Shown piece after piece: positions 27,336 to 35,667 of a DNA stretch of 64,000 bases. The stretch covers positions 1-64,000 of the forward strand of contig NZ_QGTG01000004.1 of NCBI RefSeq assembly GCF_003182155.1, given 5' to 3'. The stretch is from Chitinophaga sp. S165 (GTDB lineage: Bacteria > Bacteroidota > Bacteroidia > Chitinophagales > Chitinophagaceae). Below the pieces are notes generated by a model. It was not told the origin of the DNA. It searched no databases and saw only the letters and a list, made by a program, of their open reading frames with translations. The position numbers and the translations under genes were made by a program. Positions within the stretch are counted from its first letter, which is position 1. Each line of letters begins with the position of its first letter.

Positions 27336-27512
27336 TTATTTATGATATCCGCGTGGGCCGGAAGCGCTCCATTGCTGCTGACCGCCAGAAAATAGCCGCC
27401 ATCCGTTAGTGTCCGAATAGAACAACAATCCGCCAATGAGGGCCGTAATTACAATAAACCACCGGAAAGAAAACAATGACGATTCCGGTTGGAATGGGTT
27501 GAATTTATTCAT
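27336..27512 (-). CDS. 58-residue single-span membrane peptide
   Basis: A short gene between DUF4178 and DUF350. The start ATG at 27510-27512 overlaps the DUF4178 stop (27505-27507). The peptide has a short polar head (MNKFNPFQPESS), one membrane helix (RWFIVITALIGGLLFY, about 18-33) and a Trp/Gly-rich tail ending SGPRGYHK. No family recognised. Its fit into an otherwise gap-free operon, with 18 bases to the next start, makes it a likely real component. Confidence 0.6.
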   Translation of the reverse strand: MNKFNPFQPESSLFSFRWFIVITALIGGLLFYSDTNGWRLFSGGQQQWSASGPRGYHK

Positions 27513-29412
27513 CTCCTGCAGTTATAAATGCTGAATAAGGACTGTTTGACCAGCGTTGCCGCTCGCTGAAATAAGTTGAAAAATATTTGAAGATGGGCCA
27601 TATAAGTAATAACCCCAGACAAATAAACAAGTTCCTGGTATTGGCCACATCGTAATAAGCGGCGATCGTATATAGCTTCACAGGAAAGAAACCCTGCTCA
27701 CGTATAGCGTCCAGTTTCAACGTATAATCGCCGGCCGGAACTTCATTGATATAAAAGGTGCCCTGCGGATCTCCTTCCGACCAACGTTCGCCATCTTCTA
27801 CACCACTGTAAAACTCAACTCCTTTACTTGAACTGTACTCCGTACCTGTTTTTGTATTTACCAGTGTCGCCTCTACTTCAACCCAGGTATTTTCCACCGG
27901 AGCATAGAGCTTGAACATGACGTTACTCTTGCGTTTCTCCAGGTGAATATTATTGATCACCGCAGTTTGTGTATGAGCCGTATCTGGAAATGAAAATTGC
28001 TGTTCAAACAGTTGGCGCTCACTGTTCAAGGAAGTGGCCGCCAGATGCAGCAGTATTAAGATACCCGCTGCTATCAGTGTGTTCCTCAGCATTTTTGTCA
28101 GATTAACATACCCATTCGGCTGTACTACTCCCACACCAGATTGGGTGGGCCGGATAATAGCATCACCAAAAGCTTTTTTAAGATCGCCTGCATCTACATG
28201 CCATCCTTTAAACCAGACAATACCTTCGCCCGGACTTTGCTCCCTGGCCCATAAAGTGGGAGGAGAGATGAATTCTGAACATTTTACATTTCCATCATTG
28301 AATGTGTTACCAGGAAATTCCCCTCTGGCTGTAACAATACCATAGGTATACGAGTTGAACAGATCAAAACTGTCTCCATCATAATTAAATCCACGTATGC
28401 CAAGATCATCGGGAGCTGGTGTTTTACCTTGTTCCCGCAGGTATATCCAGTGACCATCATACTCACTTAGAAAGGCAAAACCCTCGCGTTCATTGAATAA
28501 GGTATATTCTCTCCATTGTGAACTATATGCATTGTATTCCTCTTTTACAATGAAACCGATCACTTTATATGATATGCCCTTTATGATGCCGGTTGCGCCG
28601 AGTGTAATAGCAGGTTTAATATCCTGTTTGTTCTTTTTCGTATGTCTGTTAAACTGAAGATTATTCTCATAGACATACCAGTCGCCACATTTAGGGCATA
28701 CACAGCTTTGTGCAAAAGGGAAGGTTTCGACATGTACTTCATCGCCACACCGGCAGGTAAATTTCAAGCCTGGATTTTCATACGGGCGTGTCTCCTCAAG
28801 GGCAAGCGTTGTAATATCTGTATTGTGTACAATATAGGTAGGCAGTACCTTTGCCCAGTATTCAATGACATGTAATAACTTGCCACTGGGACTGGTAAAA
28901 TCATACGTACTGAAGGTAGTGTTACATTCAGGGATATGTAGTTCACCTTCTACGTCCCATTTCTTACAACGGTCCTTACGTAGTAAGGTATATCTTACAT
29001 TATTCAGCTGTTTATTTGCGCCTGGCTTCATTTGGCCGATTGCATCACCGCTCAGTTCCGGCGGTGTTGACGTTGGCAGAAGAATGGCATACATGCCATA
29101 TCCCTCCATCAGGTACGCAACAGTTTCATCCTGAAATATAATTGTCCAGTAATTGAATACAGTTTCAGATGTCCAGGTCCTGAAACGGCCGGTCACTCTG
29201 AACGTCTTACCGTCCCATTTGCCGGTAGTACCTGGAGCTATAACAGCTGCTTTATCGGAAATGGTATGGAAAGGTCTTGACAGCACAGTGCCGTCAGGCA
29301 TTCTGTTCAACACTGTACCGCATGCACATACCTTTACGGTAGTATGTTTGGATGTAAATGTGACTACGTTGCTACAGGAAGGGCATGGATAAGTGATAGG
29401 GATCTCCGTCAT
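27505..29412 (-). CDS. DUF4178 protein with two zinc ribbons and membrane anchor
   Basis: 635 residues. A four-Cys zinc ribbon opens the protein (YPCPSCSNVV then VKVCACGTV), followed by a DUF4178 domain. A second ribbon lies at about 215-245 (FTCRCGDEV, then CVCPKCGDWYVYENN), followed by a second DUF4178 domain (IIKGISYKVIGF through WREYTLFNEREGFAFLSEY). Two membrane helices near 440-460 and 598-616 bracket an extracytoplasmic beta domain. DUF4178 has no known reaction; it occurs with DUF350 and SpeD/SpeE homologues. It begins 3 bases after speD, so the genes are surely co-transcribed. Confidence 0.8.
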   Translation of the reverse strand: MTEIPITYPCPSCSNVVTFTSKHTTVKVCACGTVLNRMPDGTVLSRPFHTISDKAAVIAPGTTGKWDGKTFRVTGRFRTWTSETVFNYWTIIFQDETVAYLMEGYGMYAILLPTSTPPELSGDAIGQMKPGANKQLNNVRYTLLRKDRCKKWDVEGELHIPECNTTFSTYDFTSPSGKLLHVIEYWAKVLPTYIVHNTDITTLALEETRPYENPGLKFTCRCGDEVHVETFPFAQSCVCPKCGDWYVYENNLQFNRHTKKNKQDIKPAITLGATGIIKGISYKVIGFIVKEEYNAYSSQWREYTLFNEREGFAFLSEYDGHWIYLREQGKTPAPDDLGIRGFNYDGDSFDLFNSYTYGIVTARGEFPGNTFNDGNVKCSEFISPPTLWAREQSPGEGIVWFKGWHVDAGDLKKAFGDAIIRPTQSGVGVVQPNGYVNLTKMLRNTLIAAGILILLHLAATSLNSERQLFEQQFSFPDTAHTQTAVINNIHLEKRKSNVMFKLYAPVENTWVEVEATLVNTKTGTEYSSSKGVEFYSGVEDGERWSEGDPQGTFYINEVPAGDYTLKLDAIREQGFFPVKLYTIAAYYDVANTRNLFICLGLLLIWPIFKYFSTYFSERQRWSNSPYSAFITAGDE

Positions 29413-29415
29413 TGT

Positions 29416-29769
29416 CTAGCGTTTGAGGAATTGTTCTTGTTCAACAGTCGCATTAAAATGACCTTTGATCGCGCTGTATATTTTATCTACCGTGCCGTCA
29501 TTATTACGCAGGTAGTTGCTGAGATAAATATCAATATTGATCTTTCCGTGTTCCGGCCAGGTATGTATGGATAGATGACTTTCACTCAGACATACCACTC
29601 CCGTATAACCGGAAGGGGAGAAGTTATGATATACTTCGCCCAGTTTTTGTAACTGGCAGGTAAGAATAAGTTCGTCGGTCAACGTTCTGAATGCCTCGAA
29701 TGTATTAAGTGATTGGTTGTCAGTTGTATGCAATGTCGCAATCAAATGGGTCCCCTTATTATATTGCAT
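29416..29769 (-). CDS. speD: SpeD-like pyruvoyl decarboxylase with Cys-to-Ser change
   Basis: 117 residues, the size of class 1B AdoMet decarboxylases, which cleave themselves to create a pyruvoyl group. The cleavage motif LSESHLSIHTWPE is intact (Ser64 as pyruvoyl precursor, His69 as processing base). In the Thermotoga enzyme the proton-donor Cys83 lies in DLFTCG; the matching stretch here is DIYLSN, placing Ser84 there. Some SpeD homologues have changed substrate to ornithine or arginine, so the product may be putrescine or agmatine rather than decarboxylated AdoMet. First gene of a seven-gene operon. Confidence 0.8.
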   Translation of the reverse strand: MQYNKGTHLIATLHTTDNQSLNTFEAFRTLTDELILTCQLQKLGEVYHNFSPSGYTGVVCLSESHLSIHTWPEHGKINIDIYLSNYLRNNDGTVDKIYSAIKGHFNATVEQEQFLKR

Positions 29770-29887
29770 AAGTATCCTGGATATTGAGGACCAAAATAAT
29801 GAATCCTGTCGAATTATACCTGAAAACCGCTATTCCCTGCCCCTGTAATTTGATCTACTTTTACATCGTAATTATCACACAACATAC

Positions 29888-30313
29888 ATGAAGCAAAAAC
29901 CATCACTTGCCTTTATTGCTACCTCCTGGCTTGCATTATTTATAGGAGTGTTAGGTTACATCATTGGACTGTGGAACGCTGAAATGCAGCTCAATGAGAA
30001 AGGCTATTATTTCACCATACTGATGTATGGCCTGTTTGCCGGCGTATCTGTGCAGAAATGCGTAAGAGACCGTCTGGAAGGAATACCGGTAACCGATATC
30101 TACTATGGTATCAGCTGGGTATCCACTATTTTATGTATCGTATTGCTGACAGTAGGCTTGTGGAATGCGACACTGTTGCCAAGTGAGAAAGGTTTCTATG
30201 CCTTCGCCTTCCTGCTGAGCATTTTCGGCGCTATCAGCGTACAAAAGAACACTCGTGATACACAGGCTGCAAAAGCCGGTATCGTAACCGCAGACACGAC
30301 AACTGAAAGGTAA
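29888..30313 (+). CDS. YiaA/YiaB-type membrane protein
   Basis: 141 residues containing two copies of the YiaAB two-helix unit: LALFIGVLGYIIGLWNAEM with FTILMYGLFAGVSVQK, then CIVLLTVGLWNATLLPSEKG with FAFLLSIFGAISVQKN. Four membrane spans in all. E. coli YiaA and YiaB are inner-membrane proteins without a clear role. It is divergent from the polyamine-type operon across about 120 bases. Confidence 0.88.
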   Translation: MKQKPSLAFIATSWLALFIGVLGYIIGLWNAEMQLNEKGYYFTILMYGLFAGVSVQKCVRDRLEGIPVTDIYYGISWVSTILCIVLLTVGLWNATLLPSEKGFYAFAFLLSIFGAISVQKNTRDTQAAKAGIVTADTTTER

Positions 30314-30397
30314 CCCACCCAAATAATTGATGGCAAAGGATAATGGCAGCGGTAGTAATACTGTAACCTTATCCGGAAAAATTAAACCATATCTTTT

Positions 30398-30721
30398 ATG
30401 AAAAACCAAACGTTGGCTATTATTGCCTACATCACATTGATTGGATGGATATATAGCTATGTCCACTATAAAAATAGCCCGGATAAAAGCTGTTTGGTAC
30501 GGTATCACCTCAACCAGGCACTGGGCATTTTTATCTTTACTGTGATCCTTTGGACTGCCATTAAGATCATCTCAGTAATTGTTCCATCAATAGGCTCAAT
30601 ATTAGCGGTTGCCGGCCTTCTTCCATTGGTCTTAATGACCTTTGGCGCTGCTGCAGCGTCCAAAGACATTCTAAGCCCTGTCCCCGGAGTTGGAAAATTG
30701 TTTGAGAACAGCTTTGTTTAA
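30398..30721 (+). CDS. DUF4870-like small membrane protein
   Basis: 107 residues with three membrane spans; LAIIAYITLIGWIYSY, then VRYHLNQALGIFIFTVILW and LVLMTFGAAAASKD follow the DUF4870/Tic20-like pattern. Function unknown. 84 bases after the YiaA-type gene; both may be on one transcript. Confidence 0.65.
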   Translation: MKNQTLAIIAYITLIGWIYSYVHYKNSPDKSCLVRYHLNQALGIFIFTVILWTAIKIISVIVPSIGSILAVAGLLPLVLMTFGAAAASKDILSPVPGVGKLFENSFV

Positions 30722-30802
30722 TAAAACGAACTGTTGCGGTTTCGCACGACCGCTAAAAAAATAACTATATCCTAATACCCTATACTGACATGAAAATGTT
30801 AA

Positions 30803-30831
30803 CCGGGAAACTCCGTCCTGGAGTTTCCCGG
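30803..30831. terminator. Hairpin between convergent genes
   Basis: CCGGGAAACTCC at 30803-30814 pairs perfectly with GGAGTTTCCCGG at 30820-30831 over a 5-base loop. There is no long T-run on either side, but its position 10 bases from the isoaspartyl peptidase stop suits a terminator. Confidence 0.55.
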
Positions 30832-30840
30832 AACTATCCA

Positions 30841-31905
30841 TCATTTGTAGATCTCAATCGTTATTTTTCCATCAGCAGTCACCATGCCCCTATACATACC
30901 CTCGGTATTAAAGGGAAGTGCAGCGTGGCCATTTTTGTCCAAAGCTATCAGTCCACCATTGCCACCGAGCGTACCTACTTTTTCAATCACAGCCTTGCCG
31001 GCTTCCTGCACCGTTAGTCCTTTGTAGTCCATAAGCGCCGAAAGGTCATATGCCACAACACTACGGATAAAAAACTCTCCCCAACCGGTGCAGGAAACCG
31101 CTACTGTTTTATTATTAGCATAAGTGCCCGCACCAATAATAGGAGCATCTCCGATACGTCCATATTTTTTGTTGGTCATACCTCCGGTAGATGTTCCAGC
31201 TGCAAGATTACCCGCTTTATCAAGCGCCACAGCTCCGACAGTACCGAACTTGTTGTCGATATTTTCAATGCCCAGTTTTCCCGCTGGCCGGTAACTATGG
31301 TCCAGCTTACTCTTGATAGAATCTTCTCTTAACGCTTTCTGCAGTCCATCCCAACGTTCCTGTGTACGGAAATAGGAAGGATCTACAATTTCAAGACCCG
31401 CTTCCTTCGCAAACTGTTCTGCCCCACGTCCCGCCATCATCACATGTTCCGACTTTTCCATTACCGCTCTCGCCGCAGAGATCGGATTCCGGATCGTAGA
31501 CACGCCTGCCACAGACCCCGCTTCCAGCGTTTTGCCATTCATGATCGCCGCATCCATTTCATTACGTCCGTCATGTGTGAATACAGCGCCTTTGCCGGCA
31601 TTAAACAGCGGATTATCTTCCAGTACCCTGATGGTAGCTTCCACGGCATCCAGGCTGCTTTTGCCTGCCTGGATAGCTTTATAACCGGTCTTCAGCGCTT
31701 CTTCCAGCCCGGCTTTGTAAGCGGCCTCTTTCTGCGCGGTCATATTCTTTTTCAGTATAGTGCCCGCACCGCCATGTATAACAAGTACATATTTTTCCTG
31801 CCGGGTACTATCGTCGGCAGATTGACCGGTGTTGGCGCGCACCTGCATACTGCCGCAAAGGATCAGCAGCCAGGTGGCGGATCGGAGAAGGGAAAATGTT
31901 TTCAT
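30841..31905 (-). CDS. Exported isoaspartyl peptidase/plant-type asparaginase
   Basis: 354 residues from the ATG at 31905 (MKTFSLLRSATW, a signal peptide); an upstream in-frame start would add residues lacking family character. N-terminal nucleophile hydrolase: the precursor is cut before Thr222 in NKFGTVGAV to give two subunits. LVIHGGAGTI (41-50), NPLFNAGKGAVF and GTSTGGMTNKK are family signatures. It cleaves beta-aspartyl peptides or asparagine, here in the periplasm. It is divergent from a glycosidase-like gene with an operator-like site between them. Confidence 0.9.
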   Translation of the reverse strand: MKTFSLLRSATWLLILCGSMQVRANTGQSADDSTRQEKYVLVIHGGAGTILKKNMTAQKEAAYKAGLEEALKTGYKAIQAGKSSLDAVEATIRVLEDNPLFNAGKGAVFTHDGRNEMDAAIMNGKTLEAGSVAGVSTIRNPISAARAVMEKSEHVMMAGRGAEQFAKEAGLEIVDPSYFRTQERWDGLQKALREDSIKSKLDHSYRPAGKLGIENIDNKFGTVGAVALDKAGNLAAGTSTGGMTNKKYGRIGDAPIIGAGTYANNKTVAVSCTGWGEFFIRSVVAYDLSALMDYKGLTVQEAGKAVIEKVGTLGGNGGLIALDKNGHAALPFNTEGMYRGMVTADGKITIEIYK

Positions 31906-32006
31906 ACAGACTAAATTATAAAATCTGTCCCACTTGTTATCAGGATTGATAGGACACCATAGGACACTTTCCTGAAGGAGATATTGCAAATTAATAATCC
32001 GTTTTT

Positions 32007-32020
32007 GCGCAAACGTTTCC
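32007..32020. promoter_or_regulatory. LacI-family operator-like site
   Basis: GCGCAAACGTTTCC contains the palindromic core AAACGTTT with central CG. It sits in the 144-base divergent gap, 30 bases before the glycosidase-like gene and about 100 from the peptidase start. It resembles the site at 17331. Confidence 0.45.
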
Positions 32021-32049
32021 ATACATTTATTGAAATGTGTTCCACCATC

Positions 32050-34212
32050 ATGAATAAAAGGATACAAACCCGGTTATACGCGCTATTATTTTGTACGGCA
32101 CTGCTGCTCGTCAGCTCCGCTTCCCGGAGCCAGGAGCTCATTAACCGTATGGCATTGGTACAACGGCATAACGTTGTTAATAATAAACCAGATTCGCTTG
32201 CATCTCTCACACTCGGCAACGGTGGTTTCGCCTTTACCGTAGACGTCACCGGACTGCAATCATTTCCCGACGCTTATAGCCAGGGCGTGCCACTAGGTAC
32301 GCAATCCGAATGGGGATGGCACAGCTTTACCGATACTGCCGGTTACCGCTTTGAAGAAAGTCTTAAAACATATCATCTGCATAACAGGGACATCACCTAC
32401 GCAGTACAATGGAATACGCCGGAACGTAACAAGCTGGCGTCAGACTGGTTCCGTCAGAACATGCACCGTTTGCAGTTAGGCAATATCGGACTACAGATCC
32501 TGCTGAAGAATGGCGCCGCCTGCCGCCTGTCCGACATTAAACAGATCAACCAGGAACTGGACCTCTGGAATGGTGTGATCCATAGCAGCTTCACAGTAGA
32601 AGGCATCCCTGTAGAAGTGCAGACCACAGTGCATCCTGAGACTGACCTCGTCGCAGTCAGACTAGAATCTGCTTTGCTCAGGGAAGGTCGCATTAAACTC
32701 CAGATACGCTTCCCTTATCCCACGGGTACTTTTTCCGACGCAGGGGTGAACCGTCAGTATCCTGAAAAACACATTTCCCGTGTTGTAGAAGTTGGGCAGC
32801 GTTCCTTCACGCTGGAACACAGACTTGACAAAACACAATATTTCTTACAGGTGACTGGTTCCGACGCTATGACCATGGCGCAGCAACAGCGGCATGATCA
32901 CATCATTACCCCTTCTGCTGATGTGGCCCGTTTTGATTGTGATTTCCGCTTTAGTGAAGAGCGTCCTTCTACTACCCGTTCCCTTCCGCCTTTTGAAACA
33001 GTGCGTGTGCTCAGCGAAGAACACTGGCATAAGTTCTGGCAATTGGGCGCAGCCGTTGATTTCCTCGGCAGCACAGATCCGCGTGCCTTTGAGCTCGAAC
33101 GTCGTATCATCCTTTCGCAATACCTGATGGCGGTTCAATGTGCAGGTAACATGCCGCCACAGGAAACCGGCTTGACCTATAATAGCTGGTTCGGCAAACC
33201 TCACCTCGAAATGCACTGGTGGCATGCCGTTCATTTTGCGTTATGGAATCGTCCGGATATGCTTGAGAAGAGCCTTCAATGGTATGCCACCGTTGCAGGG
33301 AAAGCAAAGGCTATTGCCGAACGACAGGGTTACGAAGGCATCCGCTGGCAGAAGATGACCGACCCGCAAGGCAATGAAAGCCCTTCTTCTATAGGCGCCT
33401 TCCTGTTATGGCAGCAGCCTCACTTTATTTATATGACGGAACTGCTATACCGGCACTACCACGACAAGGGAACACTGAACAAGTATAAAGATCTCGTTTT
33501 CGCTACCGCGGATTTCATGGCATCGTACGCCTCGTACGACAGCACCACACGTCGCTATATACTGGGCAAAGGCATGATCCCGGCCCAGGAACGTTTTAAG
33601 CCGGAAAGCACCTTTAACGCCACATTCGAGCTGGCCTACTGGCGCTGGGGCCTTACTACCGCACAGCAGTGGCGTACCCGCCTCGGAATGCCCCGTAATA
33701 CCCGTTGGGACAACATCCTGGACAGTCTCTCAGTCCTCCCTCAGAAAGATGGGCTATATCTCGCAGCGGAAAGCGCACCCGATTCATACACGAATCCACC
33801 ATACATGACTGATCATCCGGCTGTACTGGGTGCTTTGGGTATGTTACCAGCAGGCTCCCATGTTGATTCCGCAGTTATGCGTCGCACCTTCAACAAAATA
33901 TGGACCTCCTGGAACTGGCAGGAAACCTGGGGCTGGGATTTCCCTTTAACAGCGATGACTGCCACCCGTCTCGGCATGCCTGATAAAGCCATCGACGCCT
34001 TATTCATGCCTGTAAAAACGAACACCTGGTTACCTAACGGCCACAACTACCAGGACGAACGTTTGCGTCTATATCTGCCCGGCAACGGAGGCCTGCTTAC
34101 CGCTGTCGCCATGATGTGCGCCGGATACGACGGCTGCCTTGATCCATTGCCAGGCATCCCCGGCAATGGCAAATGGCATGTGATGTGGGAAGGACTTCAG
34201 CCAATGCCCTGA
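32050..34212 (+). CDS. Secreted six-hairpin glycosidase-like protein
   Basis: 720 residues from the ATG at 32050 (MNKRIQTRLYALLFC, a signal peptide), rather than the in-frame start 66 bases upstream, which lies in the operator region. N-terminal beta-sandwich (LTLGNGGFAFTVDVTGLQ, about residues 45-65), then from about 300 an (alpha/alpha)6 domain rich in WHAVHFALWN, FWQLGA and QETWGWDFPLTA motifs, as in GH65/GH95/GH15-like enzymes. Likely acids lie in ESTFNATFELAYW and QETWGWD. I cannot assign a GH family. It is followed by GH105 after 32 bases, so a pectin-type or acidic glycan is a likely target. Confidence 0.7.
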   Translation: MNKRIQTRLYALLFCTALLLVSSASRSQELINRMALVQRHNVVNNKPDSLASLTLGNGGFAFTVDVTGLQSFPDAYSQGVPLGTQSEWGWHSFTDTAGYRFEESLKTYHLHNRDITYAVQWNTPERNKLASDWFRQNMHRLQLGNIGLQILLKNGAACRLSDIKQINQELDLWNGVIHSSFTVEGIPVEVQTTVHPETDLVAVRLESALLREGRIKLQIRFPYPTGTFSDAGVNRQYPEKHISRVVEVGQRSFTLEHRLDKTQYFLQVTGSDAMTMAQQQRHDHIITPSADVARFDCDFRFSEERPSTTRSLPPFETVRVLSEEHWHKFWQLGAAVDFLGSTDPRAFELERRIILSQYLMAVQCAGNMPPQETGLTYNSWFGKPHLEMHWWHAVHFALWNRPDMLEKSLQWYATVAGKAKAIAERQGYEGIRWQKMTDPQGNESPSSIGAFLLWQQPHFIYMTELLYRHYHDKGTLNKYKDLVFATADFMASYASYDSTTRRYILGKGMIPAQERFKPESTFNATFELAYWRWGLTTAQQWRTRLGMPRNTRWDNILDSLSVLPQKDGLYLAAESAPDSYTNPPYMTDHPAVLGALGMLPAGSHVDSAVMRRTFNKIWTSWNWQETWGWDFPLTAMTATRLGMPDKAIDALFMPVKTNTWLPNGHNYQDERLRLYLPGNGGLLTAVAMMCAGYDGCLDPLPGIPGNGKWHVMWEGLQPMP

Positions 34213-34244
34213 TACACGTTCAATCCACGTAAAAACTATATATA

Positions 34245-35375
34245 ATGAAGATGCAACTTTTAGCCGCCACTATCTTACTAAGCTGTAGCAGTTATTTGCC
34301 TGTAAAGGCTCAATCACTGCCGCCGAAAAAAGAAGTGCTGAAAACCCTGACCCTCGTTAACCGTTATTTCATGGACAAATGGCCGGATGCCGGTAAAGAG
34401 ATCGTACTGCATAAGACATGGCCTTCCAACATCTGGACGCGCGCCGTCTACTACGAAGGCCTGATGGCATTATACAAGATCGATCCGCAGAAAAGCTACT
34501 ATGACTACGCCGTACAATGGGGCGACAAGCATCACTGGGGCTTACGCGGAGGTATCATTACCCGCAATGCAGATAACCAGGCTTGTGGTCAGACTTACAT
34601 TGACCTCTACCAGATAGATAAACAACCCAATCGTATACACGATATCAAGGCCTCGATCGACAGTATGCTGGCGACCGATGTCATTGACGATTGGGACTGG
34701 ATTGACGCCATTCAGATGGCGATGCCGGTAATGACGCGCCTTGGCAAGTTATACAACGACACTACTTATTTCCACCGTATGTACGAGATGTATGCCTTTA
34801 CAAAATTCAAACATGGCGGCAATGGTTTATACAATCAGCAGGAGCACCTGTGGTGGCGCGACAAGGATTTCGTACCTCCTTATAAAGAACCTAATGGCGG
34901 TAACTGTTACTGGAGCCGTGGTAATGGCTGGGTATTAGCATCGCTTGTACGTACCATGGAAGACTTGCCGAAGAGTTCTCCTTACTACAAAATATATCTT
35001 CAGGACTTCAAAGATATGTCTGCCGCTGTCCTCAAGCTGCAACGTACTGACGGCTTCTGGAATGCCAGCTTGCACGATCCTACTAACTTTGGCGGCAAGG
35101 AACTGACTGGAACTTCGCTATTTGTTTACAGCATGGCGTGGGGTGTTCGTAATGGTTATCTTGACAAGAAGACTTATCAGCCGGCGGTGTTAAAAGCATG
35201 GAATGCGCTTGTGAAGGATTGTGTTCATGACAACGGCATGCTGGGTTATGTTCAAAGCACCGGCAAACAACCGTCAGACGGGCAGCCTGTAACTTTCAAC
35301 AAGATTCCTGATTTTGAGGATTACGGTCTTGGATGTTTCCTGTTAGCAGGTTCAGAGATCTACAAGAGTAAATAG
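34245..35375 (+). CDS. GH105 unsaturated rhamnogalacturonyl hydrolase
   Basis: 376 residues with a signal peptide (SYLPVKAQS, cleavage near 23). An (alpha/alpha)6 barrel of the GH88/GH105 group: WTRAVYYEGLMALYKI, DWDWIDAIQMAMPVM (Asp catalytic region), YWSRGNGWVLASLVR and LTGTSLFVYSMAWGV. These enzymes remove the unsaturated uronic acid left by polysaccharide lyases through vinyl ether hydration. No lyase is nearby. Likely one operon with the six-hairpin protein. Confidence 0.9.
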   Translation: MKMQLLAATILLSCSSYLPVKAQSLPPKKEVLKTLTLVNRYFMDKWPDAGKEIVLHKTWPSNIWTRAVYYEGLMALYKIDPQKSYYDYAVQWGDKHHWGLRGGIITRNADNQACGQTYIDLYQIDKQPNRIHDIKASIDSMLATDVIDDWDWIDAIQMAMPVMTRLGKLYNDTTYFHRMYEMYAFTKFKHGGNGLYNQQEHLWWRDKDFVPPYKEPNGGNCYWSRGNGWVLASLVRTMEDLPKSSPYYKIYLQDFKDMSAAVLKLQRTDGFWNASLHDPTNFGGKELTGTSLFVYSMAWGVRNGYLDKKTYQPAVLKAWNALVKDCVHDNGMLGYVQSTGKQPSDGQPVTFNKIPDFEDYGLGCFLLAGSEIYKSK

Positions 35376-35403
35376 TGTGCTATTATGCATGCGATATAGG
35401 ATG

Positions 35404-35664
35404 CTGTGACTCTGGTGTTGACCTTGTAGCTCACGGTTGAACGTAGGATTACTGTAATTCATTGTCGCACTATTTGCATGGGAAGTGACTATGGGCTGAC
35501 AGTGATTCTAGCGTTGACCTTCTAGCTCACGATTGCAGGTGGGATCACTGTAATTCATTGCCGCACTATTTGCATTGGAAGCGAATATGGGCTGACAGTG
35601 ATTCTAGCGTTGACCTTCTAGCTCACGGTTGCAGGTGGGAGCACTGGCTGTAGTTCTTTGAAGT
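35404..35664. repeat. Three tandem copies of a 96-bp repeat
   Basis: The anchor GTTGACCTT recurs at 35417, 35513 and 35609, exactly 96 bases apart. Each unit contains GACAGTGATTCTAGCGTTGA-like sequence, CTAGCTCACGGTTGCAGGTG and TGTAATTCATTG; copies 2 and 3 are nearly identical, copy 1 more diverged, and copy 3 is cut short. 35589-35664 is repeated in inverted orientation at 37171-37246 with about 71 of 76 bases matching by my count. Confidence 0.85.
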
Positions 35665-35667
35665 ACC

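Noticed and set aside
35404..35664. CRISPR-like array
   Set aside because: The 96-bp repeats are contiguous, without unique spacers, and no cas gene is present.
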